Shown here piece after piece: positions 1 to 11,290 of a DNA stretch of 64,000 bases. The position numbers and the translations under genes were made by a program. The stretch is from Eleusine coracana subsp. coracana (Eukaryota; Streptophyta; Magnoliopsida; Poales; Poaceae). The notes beneath the pieces are model-generated. The model searched no databases. It was not told the origin of the DNA and saw nothing but the letters and a program-made list of their open reading frames with translations. The DNA lies in the NCBI GenBank assembly GCA_032690845.1, contig CM064417.1, positions 17,576,501 to 17,640,500 of the forward strand, given 5' to 3'. Position 1 is the stretch's first letter. Each line of letters starts with the position of its first letter.

Positions 1-261
1 TCTGGCGCCAACTCCTCCTTGCCATGTAGGAGGCTACGACGGCGCGATCTCCGCCACCCTCACCCGCGCCCGCTCCTCTCCGTGCATAGAGGCTGCAGAG
101 ACGCGATTTCAGTCCCTCCCCACCAAGACGTGAGATCTGCGATGCCCGCTCGTCCCCGTGCTGCTCAGGCCCCTCGCAACCAAGGTGACGTCCTCTCCGC
201 ACCGTGCGAACAGAGACGTTGGTTGCCGGCCTCATCGACCTGCATCGATCTACATTGTTGG
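1..261. other. GC-rich unassigned sequence at window edge
   Basis: GC-rich sequence, rich in CGCC and GCGCC motifs, that could be a piece of a first exon or of an older repeat. No domain is recognised in any frame. It ends at the 5-bp target site (GTTGG, 257-261) of the solo LTR that follows, so it was contiguous with the DNA after 1189 before that insertion. I cannot assign a function. Confidence 0.3.
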
Positions 262-1184
262 TGATGTGAACAAGGGTTCCCGATCTTCCGAAACATTCTG
301 GTAATCTTGATTTGGATGGAGACGAAACACAAATCGATCCGGCTTCTGAACAACACGTTCAGAACCCCGCAATCATAACACAACGTCTCCTCTGGTTATC
401 AACCATCCAAGAATGATTGACCTCGCTGAGAAGGCTAATCCCTGTCAGCGAATCAAGAACACAAGCAAGAACAATAAAGAATGCAACACAATTACAGATG
501 AATGATTAAGCTCACGAAGTTGGGGTCTCACAAACCGATGAATGGCAACACTGTTTATGAACAGAATTGATCTAAACAAAATCCAAACCCTAATGGTGCG
601 GTGGCGTCTGTATATGAAGACTCTAGGCTCATGCAAGACCCTCTGGATGCGTCCTTAATTGGGCTCAACTGGATACAAAGCCCAAAGGTCAAAAACAGAC
701 GACGCGACACCGACATAGATTCTAGACCCTCTCTTGTTTTGATGATTCCTAATGATTCCGAATGAATTTTAACATGGGGCTGGCGGCATTGGAAAGGCCT
801 TCTCCTTAGCTTTCGGTGCATATGTAGAACGTCTAAATCCGAGTCCGTATGCGTCCTGAGCGTCTGTTTTAGTGCAGACTGATACTGGACTCTGAAACAA
901 ATTTGAAGTCCGTTTTGATTGGGTCTCTACCTTGGCTTCCAGGTTCTTGCTAGTCCTTCACATTCCCAAGTCCTTCTCCCATTATTTTCTGGTCCTCTTC
1001 ATGATTCCTAATCATAATATAATCATTAGATAGTAAACCATTCTTAAAAGTAACATATAACAAAGAACATAGGAATGAGCTCACCTCTAAATTTAGTTGT
1101 CGTGCACGAGCTCTAGTCATTGGACCTTGCAAGTCTAGAATTATAGGAGTGTTGTCTATATCCATAGGAGTGATGTCCTCATCA
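262..1184 (-). mobile_element. Solo LTR (gypsy-type, 923 bp) with perfect TSD
   Basis: On the plus strand the unit starts TGATGTGAACAAGGG and ends GTCCTCATCA, so it has TGATG...CATCA termini and reads as an LTR in minus orientation. It is flanked by a perfect 5-bp duplication, GTTGG at 257-261 and 1185-1189. No internal region, primer-binding site or second LTR is present, so it is a solo LTR, the usual product of LTR-LTR recombination. It resembles the LTRs of the non-autonomous elements at 36618-40776 and 55382-60626. It is closest in structure to the 923-bp solo LTR at 59149-60071. Short open frames inside it are not genes. Confidence 0.93.
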
Positions 1185-1392
1185 GTTGGTATGGTTCTTT
1201 TTATGTTCATCTTAACCCTAGTATACTATCATCTTAATATGTTCCTCAGTGCCCTCTCTGCTGGTCCTTGCAGATAACCTATGAATTCGCTGTAACCTCT
1301 TCTGAGTTGTTTATGATTTCTCATGTTATGGAGGATCGATGTGACTTCTAAGTTTTTAACTCACAAATTCAACTAAGGGGAGACACATCCAC

Positions 1393-1530
1393 CCTAGCGT
1401 AGGGGTGGCCTAACCGCCTAAGGGCCTGTTGGCTAGCCAAGGGTTCAAATCATGGTGGCCTCTATTTGTCTTCAATAAAGGCTAGGCAGTTTGTTCAAGG
1501 CCCTACCCCTTTTTACAAAAAAAAAAATCC
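1393..1530 (+). mobile_element. Probable tRNA-derived SINE fragment
   Basis: It has a box-A-like stretch (GTGGCCTAACCGCC) and a box-B-like GGTTCAAATC about 40 bases apart. It ends in a pyrimidine/A-run tract (CCTTTTTAC then an A run). The 10-mer ACATCCACCC occurs just before it and again near 1587, a possible target duplication, but about 60 extra bases lie between the A run and the second copy. Full boundaries are therefore uncertain. Confidence 0.4.
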
Positions 1531-1839
1531 CACCGTGGCATTATATTTTACTAGAAGATGAGAATAGAATCCTGTTGGCTGGGGTGACATCCACCCCGAG
1601 TAACCAATACATCCAAGTCAAATTCATGTGTAAGTTTTTATTAGCACGTTCTAAAGTTTGCAGAAACCAAATTGAAGAATGTTCCCATCTTTGGTTACAT
1701 ATCCTTGGATGATGTTGGAAATATTTGTGTTATGATTAATATTTGAAGTCTGCTAATATTTATCTGATGATATATTTTGTTGTCTAAAGTCTCTTATCTT
1801 CTTCAGTTATATCAGTCAAAAGACTTTGTTTGAAACATG
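1531..1839. other. AT-rich intergenic sequence, nothing recognised
   Basis: This is AT-rich sequence between two SINE-like units. A 73-codon open frame overlaps it but shows no domain, codon bias or start context that I would support. Confidence 0.5.
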
Positions 1840-2073
1840 ATCTTCTGATGTGCGCGTACGGAGCTTCGGCTCAGTGGTGAAGTCCACCCGCTTGGAGGCC
1901 ACCCACCAGGGCTCGAACCCTGCATGACGCACAAAAAAAAAAAATCCCCTCGCTTGCTTGGTCAGGGTTTAGGGGTTTTCTGTGGTCGGGTAGCCGGTTG
2001 CTTCCTCTTAATGCAGTACCGTTGGCACGGTCTTCCCCCACCGGCCGTAGTTTTTTTTTTTTATCTTCTGATG
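1840..2073 (+). mobile_element. SINE with perfect 11-bp TSD
   Basis: The body is 1851-2062. The tRNA-like head has a box A resembling GGCTCAGTGGTGAAG and a box B GGCTCGAACCCTG, followed by an A run, a unique body and a 3' T run. Perfect 11-bp duplications ATCTTCTGATG flank it at 1840-1850 and 2063-2073. Pol III promoter boxes, a simple 3' tail and a long TSD together are diagnostic of a SINE mobilised by LINE machinery. It encodes no protein. Confidence 0.9.
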
Positions 2074-4590
2074 CGCCAAAAATTCTGAAACTTCTATCAG
2101 TTAGACTGAAGCTAATAAGTGACACAATGGGCTAGGTTTTGCCTCAATTGTTCCTGCTGTTTGCAAATGAAAATTGTTTGAATTTGACTACTTGTTAAGC
2201 CAGTTTAAATATTTGTGCCCATAACTGACTCCGACAATAAGCTGGAAAAATGCCGCCAATTCACAGACTTCAAAAGAATACATGTGAATAAAACTGAGTC
2301 TCGATTTGTTAGGATGTCACCGCTTGCTGTATTGGTTTCATGAATCGAAAAAAATACATGCGAATAAAACTGTGTAAAGGTTGCTGTTTTTTCAGGCTAA
2401 TGGTATTCAGAAAATGCTGTTGATATGATATCACCTAAAACAGAACTATGGCAGGAAATAAAGTCACCATCACTTTTTTCCAAGCTATGCATATCTGTTG
2501 TTTTAGTACTTTATAGAACTATTGAAATGTTGACAGTCAATGGTGTCACGGATTTATAGAATGTCAATGAAACTGTCCACTAAATTGATACTTGACTTAG
2601 TCTAAATCATAATCATTTTTTTAGAACTTTATAGCATTGCCGCTGACCTCAATGTGTTGTGATACAATTCGTAGCTTCCTGCCAAAGGAGACGAAAGAGA
2701 TTAGCAACCAATAGAGGTAGAGGCTTCAACTTGAGGGCGAGTTGCTCATGCTCGAGAAGAGAAGTATTTGTAGAAAGGTTCAATATCAACACAAATCAGG
2801 TTGGTCTCTTCTTGGATTAATAATAGGCTTCTCTGTAACTCTCATGTGTTGACTCTCTTTTTATTAGTACTAGCCTATTTGCCTGTGCATTGTTAAAAAT
2901 GATACAAAATAAGCAGTCATTTTTGGTGAATTTTTGTTTGCTTAGGCATTGTTAGTACTAGCCTATTTGCTAATTGAACTACACAACAGAAATTGTTGTA
3001 TTATTGTTTTAAGTTAATTCACTCACAGGTTTCCCTTATTAATAAGCACCACCTGAAGGAGAGCATACAAATACAATATTCAAATGTTGACAATTTTTTT
3101 TAATGTTTTTGTAGTATATTTGAAGTAAGTAGCCATAAGTAGTAAACATAAATAGGATCCAGAAACCATTTGCTCATTTATGTTGTTTCCAATTGACTAG
3201 CCAAATAGGAGGCATGGTGTAATGATCCAGAATCTACAAAAACTGTTGCATGACACAAACTTCTTAAAGCTTAGACCTACTTGTGGATAAATTTGAAAGA
3301 GAGAGATACTGGTTTTGAATATAGCAGAGCTAGGAGTGTGATGTTATTTCAGGTGTTGTAGCTCTCTTATATTCCCAAAAAATTGTGACAGTTCATGACT
3401 CTTCTTTCCTTGCAAGGTGTTTGATGGAACATTAAAATTCGAATGTAGACGAAAACCAGACTCCAGGTGTCGAACATAACACTATGAAGGTAGAGGTATG
3501 TACCTGGGAGGGAGCTTGCCGAAGCCATCTCTGTGTCATTACTGAACAGCCATCTCTGTGCCATCATTGAACAACCATTTCTGTGCCATCTCTGTGCCAT
3601 CAGTCCATCACTGTAGCCTTCTTTATGCCATCTCTAAGTTGGTATTTCTCTCAGTAACTATATACGTGTGGTGCTACAGAACATGGATCGAGGACATAAA
3701 ACGTCAAGGCGAACCCAATTTGCTGATGTAACCAGCATTGCAAGGGGCGATGGCCGTATAGATGGTCCTCATGATAAATACATGTTATAACCTATAGATG
3801 GAACTACGGGTAAATATCTGTTATAAACTATGTATGTGGGGTGCTAAGGTTTTGTCCTCTTCACCTTAATTGTAGAGTTCGATAACCCTGCTAATAGAAG
3901 GACAAACCAATGACGGAGGAGCAAAAAAAGGAACTGAGGCGTGCTAAAGATCGGGCACGGTATGCCAAAAAACACCCAGTTGCCAAGCGGTTCAGGAAGG
4001 ATAGCACGTTGTTGCTAGATTTTAACTCCGAGGCACCCTGTCTAAATGCATGTAAGTCATCTACGACCACGTGGCTTAAAACCCATATGTATTAATTTAA
4101 ACTTTGCATTTGCATAGGTATGGGGACACCAAATCAGAGCACAGTAACACGGGAGAGAGCTACTGAGGTTGTGCTAGGTACAAATTTATTCCGTTCACTA
4201 CTTAGGTATGCAAAGCCAAATGTGAATGGTTATTAACTGTGTTTTCAGTATTTCTCTAAGAAGTCTTTAGGGCAGGTAGATAAAAGTTGTATATAACCAA
4301 GGTATGCAATGATATAGTATTCCTCCACATTAACTTAATGTATGCAATGATATATCATGTACAGGTTCAAACCTTGCTTCGTCGGTCCTACCAGAAGAAG
4401 GGATCAATGATCTCACCATACAAAAAAATAGTATGATTGAAAGAATTGCATTTTCTGTATGTTGGGTAAAATCTTTCTTGGGCATACCTATGTTTTTTTG
4501 TAATATTTGGAATGTTAAAATTGATTGATTGACTTTATTACGAACTGATGTTGTAGGATGATGAAGGGATCAACGTTCAAGTTTGTCAAA
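2074..4590. other. AT-rich intergenic DNA with short internal repeats
   Basis: No gene can be supported here. Visible pieces are a repeated TTAGTACTAGCCTATTTGC phrase near 2865 and 2950, and a tandem-like GCCATCTCTGTGCCAT phrase at about 3520-3640. An isolated 61-codon frame at 3910-4095 starts with a Lys/Arg-rich peptide (EEQKKELRRAKDRARYAKK) followed by a GTAAGT that could be a splice donor. The peptide might be a remnant of a gene or of a rolling-circle element, but I see no helicase or replication-initiator motif. Confidence 0.35.
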
Positions 4591-4599
4591 GGAACCACC

Positions 4600-5225
4600 G
4601 CTGCAGGTCCATCCCGGAAACGCTATACACCGCGCGTAGTACTCGGTATCTACCGCACGCGTGTGTTGGGTTGCGGCACACGAGCGCGACTACGCGGGCG
4701 TCTTCGTCTTCAACGGCGTCAGCGTCAGCGGTGGGGCGAGGCGGGAAGCGGGGAGCCGACGGCAGAGCGCGGGAGCGTGTGGGCGGTGCGGCGCGGCGGC
4801 GAGGGCGCCGCCGGTTTGTGGATTGCTGGCGGTGGAGGAGAGAGAGACGCGGAATGGCTGCGGAGCGCGGAGGAGGTGCGGGCGGCGTAGGCAGCGTAGG
4901 GCGCCGCCGCCCGCCGGTGGTGGAGGAGGGGGCGGGGTTAAGATCTGGGTTTGTTGGGGGCCTCGTCGGAGTGCTCCAGACATGGAGGGAGGTCTGGGGG
5001 CGGCCGGCCGGACCAGTGATGGGCCGTGGCGCGGTGGTGCGGCGAGGCGGCGACGGCGCCGCGGGCGGTTGGCGGGCGGTGGGCGGGGCTGGCGGCAGGG
5101 GAGTTGGACCGGGGAGGAAGAAGAACGAGGCAGACGAGAGGTAGAAGAAAGGGCGGCGGGCCGGCGGCACGGTGGGCCGTCGGGGCAGACACGCGCCACG
5201 CAGTTGTACCGTGCGCGCGGTGTCC
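4600..5225. other. GC-rich island, non-coding or decayed first exon
   Basis: About 0.6 kb of strongly purine-skewed, GC-rich sequence (GGCGG/GGAGG runs) inside AT-rich DNA. Long open frames exist in five frames at once, which is what high GC alone produces. The predicted peptides are low-complexity Pro/Arg/Ala with no domain. It resembles the GC-rich block at 12440-13255 inside the CACTA element in composition. It may be a captured 5' exon or promoter of a grass gene, but no gene is called. Confidence 0.4.
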
Positions 5226-6683
5226 AACGCCCAGGTCCATCCTCCTATTATACTTTCTCATTAGTTTCATGTATCCTCTGTTTGGTTGTTGTGCTAGACG
5301 TTTCATTTTGCAAGCTGCATATATGCTGATATTCGATTCATCTTATGAAAATGCAGCATAAAATTGCAGTAATTGTTGAAAGAACAGAAATTCTCTTGTT
5401 CTGAAAATATGCACTCCCTAAGAATAGCTTCAACTCTCTAGCCATCATGTGTAAACTTGATATGTAAATGTTCAAAAACCTTTTATTTTCACAATTATCT
5501 TTGTGCTATTCCATTGCAGATTGACTGATCTGCAGTGTGGATGCTTATTTGTTTTCATTTTGCTGCTTTTGCTGCAGGTGCCTGAACGATCTACAAATAG
5601 CCCATTGTGCCTTCAAGGCTCGTACCTGCTTCTTGGTTTCGAAGTAGATATGGAACTTCAAGATCAGCAAGTTCTCCTATAATGATGCCATGTCATATCC
5701 AAAGAGCTGCTTACCTGGAAAGGATGCAGGTATGGAGCTTGCAATGGGTCAATCTTTCTTCAGATTACCTTTTAAAAAATCATAGATTAACATTGATTGT
5801 GGGTTCTATTTACGTTATTGCTTAGTAATGATCTTAGAAAACCAACATCTATCTGTAGGTATGATTAACAGTTGGGGAAGTTCTCCAAGCTTTTGTTTCG
5901 CCTACTCACACTCTAAATCAACATCTCCAATGTGTAACTGAGAATTCCTTCTGATGTCATAGTTGTGGTGTGGTCTGTGAAGCAAAAGTGGGATATATTT
6001 TATGGGAATGTGAAAAGCAGAAGCACTTATCCATTATTTTCAGTTTTGTTGCATACTTAGTCATTTTGAAAACCTACAATATTAATTTGAATGACAAAAA
6101 AAGTCATGCTTTTGGCATAGTAGATATTCAGCTTCATTGTGATTTCCTAACAAAACTCACCCAGGGTAGGGCTTCTCTCACCGCCTCTTGGAGGTGAGGA
6201 GTGTGTTGTAACCTTCTCTTCTCGAAAGATACACAGCTCTCCTGACAAAATCACTTGGGCGGCTGAAGTTCACCGAGCTGCGACACAGGCTTGGAGTGGT
6301 GAAAGTGAAGACTAAGGTACCATGATTAAGGGGGTGATTTGTTGAGAATAATCATGCCACTCAAACTTCCAGGCGTTAGCTTTGTAGTTAGTGGATACTA
6401 CAAATGCTAGCTGCGTTTTAAATATCATGTATGCATGTATTCATGTGTTTGCATGTAGCAAAAGCCATGCCAAAGCTTAGTGCGCATTAGTGTATTACAT
6501 TTTCACACTAAATGTCGATAAGCATTCCTGCATATTGATCAATATAAATAAAGGAGGAAGCAACAAAGTCTGAGGGGAGTCAGGCTGTACATACTCCACT
6601 CCTGTTCTAAGCTACTATATGTCTTCCACAGCTTGTGTGCGTGTATGAGTGAGGCTTGGCAACGACATTGACTTCATATTAGG
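5226..6683. other. AT-rich sequence up to the CACTA insertion
   Basis: AT-rich with a few possible short exon-like stretches (around 5578-5720 and 6230-6320) but no recognisable protein. Nothing else is supported. Confidence 0.4.
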
Positions 6684-6686
6684 ATT

Positions 6687-6930
6687 CACAACAGCAAAAA
6701 AGGCCTGTAGCAGCGGATAGGCCACCTCACCGCTACGCAAACGCAGCTACAAATAAGCGTTTATAGCGGCGGATGGTCTGTCGCCTAAATAAACCGCCGC
6801 TACAGACACATTATTAGCGGCGGTTGAAGATGTCAACCACCACTATTATTAGCTACTAGTAGCAGCGGTTGACATCATCAACCGCTGCTATTGTTAGCTA
6901 TTAGTAGCGACGGTTGATACCATCGCTACT
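6687..6930. repeat. Left subterminal repeat cluster of CACTA
   Basis: At least seven copies of a 9-bp motif (TAGCGGCGG, or variants with CAG/GAC) occur here in both orientations, spaced about 20-60 bp, next to the terminal repeat. In En/Spm elements such subterminal motifs are the binding sites of the smaller element protein. That role is inferred here from position and repetition. Confidence 0.8.
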
Positions 6931-7099
6931 TGTTATTTTTCAATAAAATAAAATAAAATTTAGCAAATATACAAAAATCAGAAATCACAGATTCTGCATA
7001 CACAGAAATTTATAAATCTCATCACAGATATTTACAATATCTCATCACAGATATTTACAACATTGTCATCAAAATATTCAATCGAGATTACAAAATATT

Positions 7100-8330
7100 T
7101 TATATGAACCCTAATGCATAGTCATCATCTTTTTTCGACACACTGGACTCATATGGTGCTCTTGAACCAGCCCACTCATAAAGGGACCTATGTTTTATTG
7201 CTAGTTCACTGTTTGAATGAAAACACTTCTCTTCTGGACTAATTACCTCTCTCAACATAAAACGACAAAGAGAAGCTACAACTAGATACATGACATTTAT
7301 ACTCAAGTGAACGCGTGATTCAGGAATTATACCCTTTTTGATCTCGTCATTCCTTTTTATCTTTACAACCCATTCTCTCTTTGTCCTTACGGCTTTTAGT
7401 ATCACATGAGCAGAGTCCTCAATGATATGGTCCAGGTAAAGTAAAATGGAAATAAAAAAAGCAACTTATCTCTTGTTGAGACTCCTCAATGACATGGTTC
7501 AGGTAAGTTGAAAGTGCCAGCCGAGAACACACAAGTGTAGTAACCACAATGCATACTTCCTCGTATTTGCTTATGACACTATAAATTAGAGAACACAAGT
7601 TCATTACACCTACAACAATTATATGAATGGATAGTACGATAAGTCTTACCCAAAACTTATGACGGAAGTACATCTTTTTCCTTGTAGGATGACATGCCCC
7701 GCCGGCTACGACATAGTTCTCGTAAGCACTTCACGATCGACAAAAGCTTATCATTAGATGATTTTAATATCATCAAACCATACACACGTAGACCGATTTC
7801 TTACCGATCTATGACTTCCAGAATGTTGTTGTATAAGTTCTTGTCGTAGTCCAGGCTGTCAAGCGATAGAAGGTACCCTTCTTTCGAAAATATCATCAGA
7901 TAAATCCAATGATCGGTACAACAATGTTTGTTGTCAACAAGTTAATTATGATTGGATTTAATTTTAACATAGGATACATGACGAAGGCAGTAGTTGTCCA
8001 ACTTACTTAAAGTTGTAAGGGGCCATAATGCACTCTCTATCTTGTCACCTCATGAAGCAGTCATACAATTAATTTGCAACATAAGTCCTTACTTCTGTTG
8101 TCAAGACCATCTTTATTTTAACAAGCTCTGTCGGTATCTTATCCGGATAATTTTTCGAATTTACCATTGTGTTGATCGAGCTTTGGTTGATCCGGGTTGG
8201 GTTGACGTAGGCCACCCTCCAATCTTTTCTATTGGTCTCCTTTCTTTGGAAAAAGGAGTTCATACTATAAAAAAAAAGATAAGATCATATATGGAATTAT
8301 GCTTGAAATACGAAGTAGATCGAACATGAC
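7100..8330 (-). pseudogene. Ulp1-like (C48) cysteine protease region of CACTA gene
   Basis: Minus-strand coding pieces match the C-terminal part of the second gene found in many grass CACTA elements, which resembles SUMO-type proteases of family C48. Visible pieces are a VAYVNPTRINQ segment (about 8190), a KHCCTDHWIYLMIF segment with the His-Trp pair (about 7920), LLSLDSLD with the Asp (about 7865) and a C-terminal VASLCRFMLREVI segment (about 7265). The pieces are separated by AT-rich gaps that may be introns or decay. The canonical catalytic Cys context was not clearly found. Activity is doubtful; the role of such domains in CACTA elements is not established. Confidence 0.6.
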
Positions 8331-8332
8331 AC

Positions 8333-10757
8333 TTACATGCACCACAGGGTGATGATGGTGACGTCCATCTGGTCTTGACGAAACATCGAGTGGACATCCT
8401 CCCAAAATAGGTATAGGATTTGTTCGTCTTCTTCGTTGAACACCTCTTTTGGCATTCTACAAGCGATTGCGGTGTCCCCTTCCTTTGACGCCATCATATA
8501 CCAATCGTGCAACTTCCGTATCTCCCACGGCAGGTTCTTATATATGTTCTTTGATATAAGAGGTTTATCGAGTATGAATTTCGGGTATTCCACATCGTCG
8601 GTAGGGTTGTCCAAAATTTGATCGTCGTATGACAATACATCCCGAGGATCTTCTTCTTGCAGGACGAGCTTGCCGGTGGTTGCTAGACGTTTTTTCAATC
8701 CAGCCAAGTACTTATCAATATCACTTTTTGCTTTTGGGTCCTTTGGATTTTTGTCAAAATCGATAAGTCTTTGGGATTACCGGAGCCTTGACTTTAATTG
8801 TCGGAGCCTGGACTTGAATTGGTGGAGCCTTGTCAACAACAAGCGAAGGCTCGAGTTGAACAGCCTTCGGAAGAGGCTCGTTGTCATGATAGATTATAGG
8901 ACTGAGAGTCGAGCCGTCTTCCGAATGAGGAAATTGGGGCCTGTTGCCCAAAGCTGCCGCAGATATAGGAGACTATTGTCCAGCAGTCGCAACTGGTTGG
9001 CTCGCATGAAAGGACCCGTGACCAGACAACGGGGGTGGAGAAGCTCGTGTGGAGAGGACAACATCACGACGTTTCCAAATGATGAAAGAGCCAAGCGTGT
9101 CTTGGAGAGTTTCTATACTCGCCTCAGGTACCGGCTATTCGACCTCGTTGTCCTCATAGCCAGGTACTATTTCCGACATGGAGACATGCACGTAACCGGG
9201 AGGGATATCCTGGTTATGGAGCGCCCGTCCTGAAAGTTCCATGCCGGATGCAACCTTCATCGTTTTCCCCTTGTAACCAAATGGCACATGCAACTCACAC
9301 GACGTTTCCTCAGTAAGGTCCTCTGTTTCTGATGGTTGCATCGAGACTGATGGTTGACCCAAGACTGATGGTTGTGAGGAGACTGATGGCTGCGTGGATG
9401 AGGACAAACCACGTAAGAAGGCATCCATAGCAGCCTGTAGGTTGAGATCCAAACGACCGCTTTGTTTGTCGGTAGCGAACATAAGAAGTTGCCGCCTCCA
9501 ATCCTCCTTGGCTTTGTCTTCTTGCTCTTTCTTGTGAAATGTATGCTTCTTGTATAGGTGTGAGGATGTTTCAGAAAAACCTTCTTTCCATGTTGTCGAC
9601 GATGACACTCCTCGTATCCGACCCCCATGTTCTTTGGTCCCAATAGCCTTCACTAGCTCATCCTTGTGATACTCCGGTGTAAACAGACCAGCCTCTGACT
9701 GCGTCGTGATGGGATGTTTCAAGGCTTGCACGACTTCAATTGTCACGAGATTCTTCACAACAATTTCTTCTTCATCGGTTAACTCAGAACGATCATATAC
9801 CCAATTCCTGGTACGCTCATTGGTGTTTGGCAAAGGTTCAGGTTTTCCTTTCGCGCGGAGCTTGGCTTCCGTCTCTCTCCAAATCGGAATCTTCTTTTTG
9901 TATCCGCCCGGACCTAATTGCGGCTTGTACTTGTTCCACTTGTTCAGCTCAACCATCTTTTCATTGAGCTCCTTTGAAGCACTGCTCGTCTTCTGCTCAA
10001 CAAACTCATCCCATTCTTGCTGACTGATATTTCCATGCTTGTCGAATAGGGTTCGATTTTTCTTGACGTATTGGCAGTTGAGCTTGGACTTGTAATCTCA
10101 AAAGATGTGATTGAGAGTGGACATTGTGGCCTTCTTGGCTCTCTCAAGATTCGCTGGCTGGAACCGGATGGTTGCCATGACGTCAGCCCACATATCGTCT
10201 TTTCTACCATCCGGGACTTGGCGCCAATCTTGCCACATGATTTTGCAAAGGTCCCTCACAACTTTGCCGCAACGGTTCCGCCATTTGGCATTGACACCAA
10301 CGGGTTCAATCGGTTCCCCATCTTTGGGGACTACTACAGTAACCTCGTAGATGCCCTCTGTCTTGTTCATGGAGCGCTGACCGCGCTTGCGTTTGTGTGT
10401 GGACACTTGGGCAAGCACATCTTCCGTTTGCTGCTCGAGGGCCTCATCTACTGCAGTCTCTGCTGCAACTAGCTGATGGGCACTTCGTCGAGGGCCCTAG
10501 GATATAAGTAGTAGATTTTAGTTGATATAATCTATATACCAAATAAGGAAACTATGTTTGACAAGATACCTTCTCTTCAGGCACGTAATCAGGGTCCGGG
10601 TTCCCCAATCGATGTTCCTTAGGTGATGGAGGATGCGGATCCTCTGGTTCTTCCTAGTGTTCGCTTGATCCATCATCGTCCAAAGACGGCCTTGCTTCTG
10701 AGGGCGCCTTGAGGACGTCTTCCTCTTGAGAGGGCATATTGTCAACCATGACAACAA
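8333..10757 (-). pseudogene. CACTA second gene, TNP1/Transposase_24-like
   Basis: Read on the minus strand. A short acidic exon (about 10750-10560, with PSQEEDVLK) is followed by a long open stretch. In the middle of that stretch, WQDWRQVPDGRKDDMWADV and the AKKATMSTLNHIFWDYKSK region resemble the plant Ptta/En/Spm Transposase_24 family. A second block holds a basic region and a Ser/Gln/Pro repeat (QPSVSSQPSVLGQPSVSMQPS, about 9330-9400). Further down, a MAGLKKRL... acidic block (8707-8333) leads towards the Ulp1-like part. In-frame stops or shifts occur near 9133 and 8755. In En/Spm the equivalent small protein binds subterminal motifs; whether this protein does so is inference. Confidence 0.65.
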
Positions 10758-10865
10758 GACTTTGACACCTTATATTAGATATGACAACTAGTATAGAAAA
10801 CAAGGAGTATACACCTTTCATCATTGAGCATATAAACAAGGAAAAGAAAAGAATAGAATAGAAAA

Positions 10866-11290
10866 GTCAAAATTTGCTCTTAGTGCGGATTGCCGAATCA
10901 ACGGCCATCCAACGCTCTAAGATCCTTGACCTGTATAGCAGCATGTATCCAATATCCTAGGATATGGTCCGTGTCGCCACACTAGCCTCACTTAGCCCGC
11001 TTTCATCATTGAGCATGTGTCGATCGCCTACGTAGAATAGATAAGTAGTATAGAGAGACAAGGATAAAAATAGAAAACTCAAAATTTGCTCTCATTGTGG
11101 GTTGCCGAATCAACGGCCATCCAACACTCTAAGATCGTCGACCTATACAGCAACATGTATGTGATATCCTAGTATATAGTCCATATCGCCACAGTAGCCT
11201 CACTTAGCCCGCTTTCATCATTGAGCATCAATCGCCTACGTAGAATAGATAAGTAGTACAGAGAGACAAGGAAAAAAATAGAATAGGAAC
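10866..11290. repeat. Tandem duplication, unit about 212 bp
   Basis: Two adjacent copies begin with TCAAAATTTGCTCT at about 10867 and 11079. They share phrases such as GCCGAATCAACGGCCATCCAAC and CACTTAGCCCGCTTTCATCATTGAGCA, with scattered substitutions. They lie upstream of the second CACTA gene, in its intron or leader. Confidence 0.8.

Noticed and set aside
1851..1930. tRNA-like box A and box B
   Set aside because: No complete cloverleaf or anticodon arm; long target duplications and T tail show a SINE rather than a tRNA gene.
3910..4095. Possible Helitron gene start from a Lys/Arg-rich peptide
   Set aside because: No replication-initiator or helicase motif, and no TC...CTRR ends with a 3' hairpin could be placed.
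4586..5361. Several overlapping long open frames on both strands in the GC-rich block
   Set aside because: Open in many frames at once with Pro/Arg/Ala-rich peptides and no domain; this is the expected effect of high GC content.
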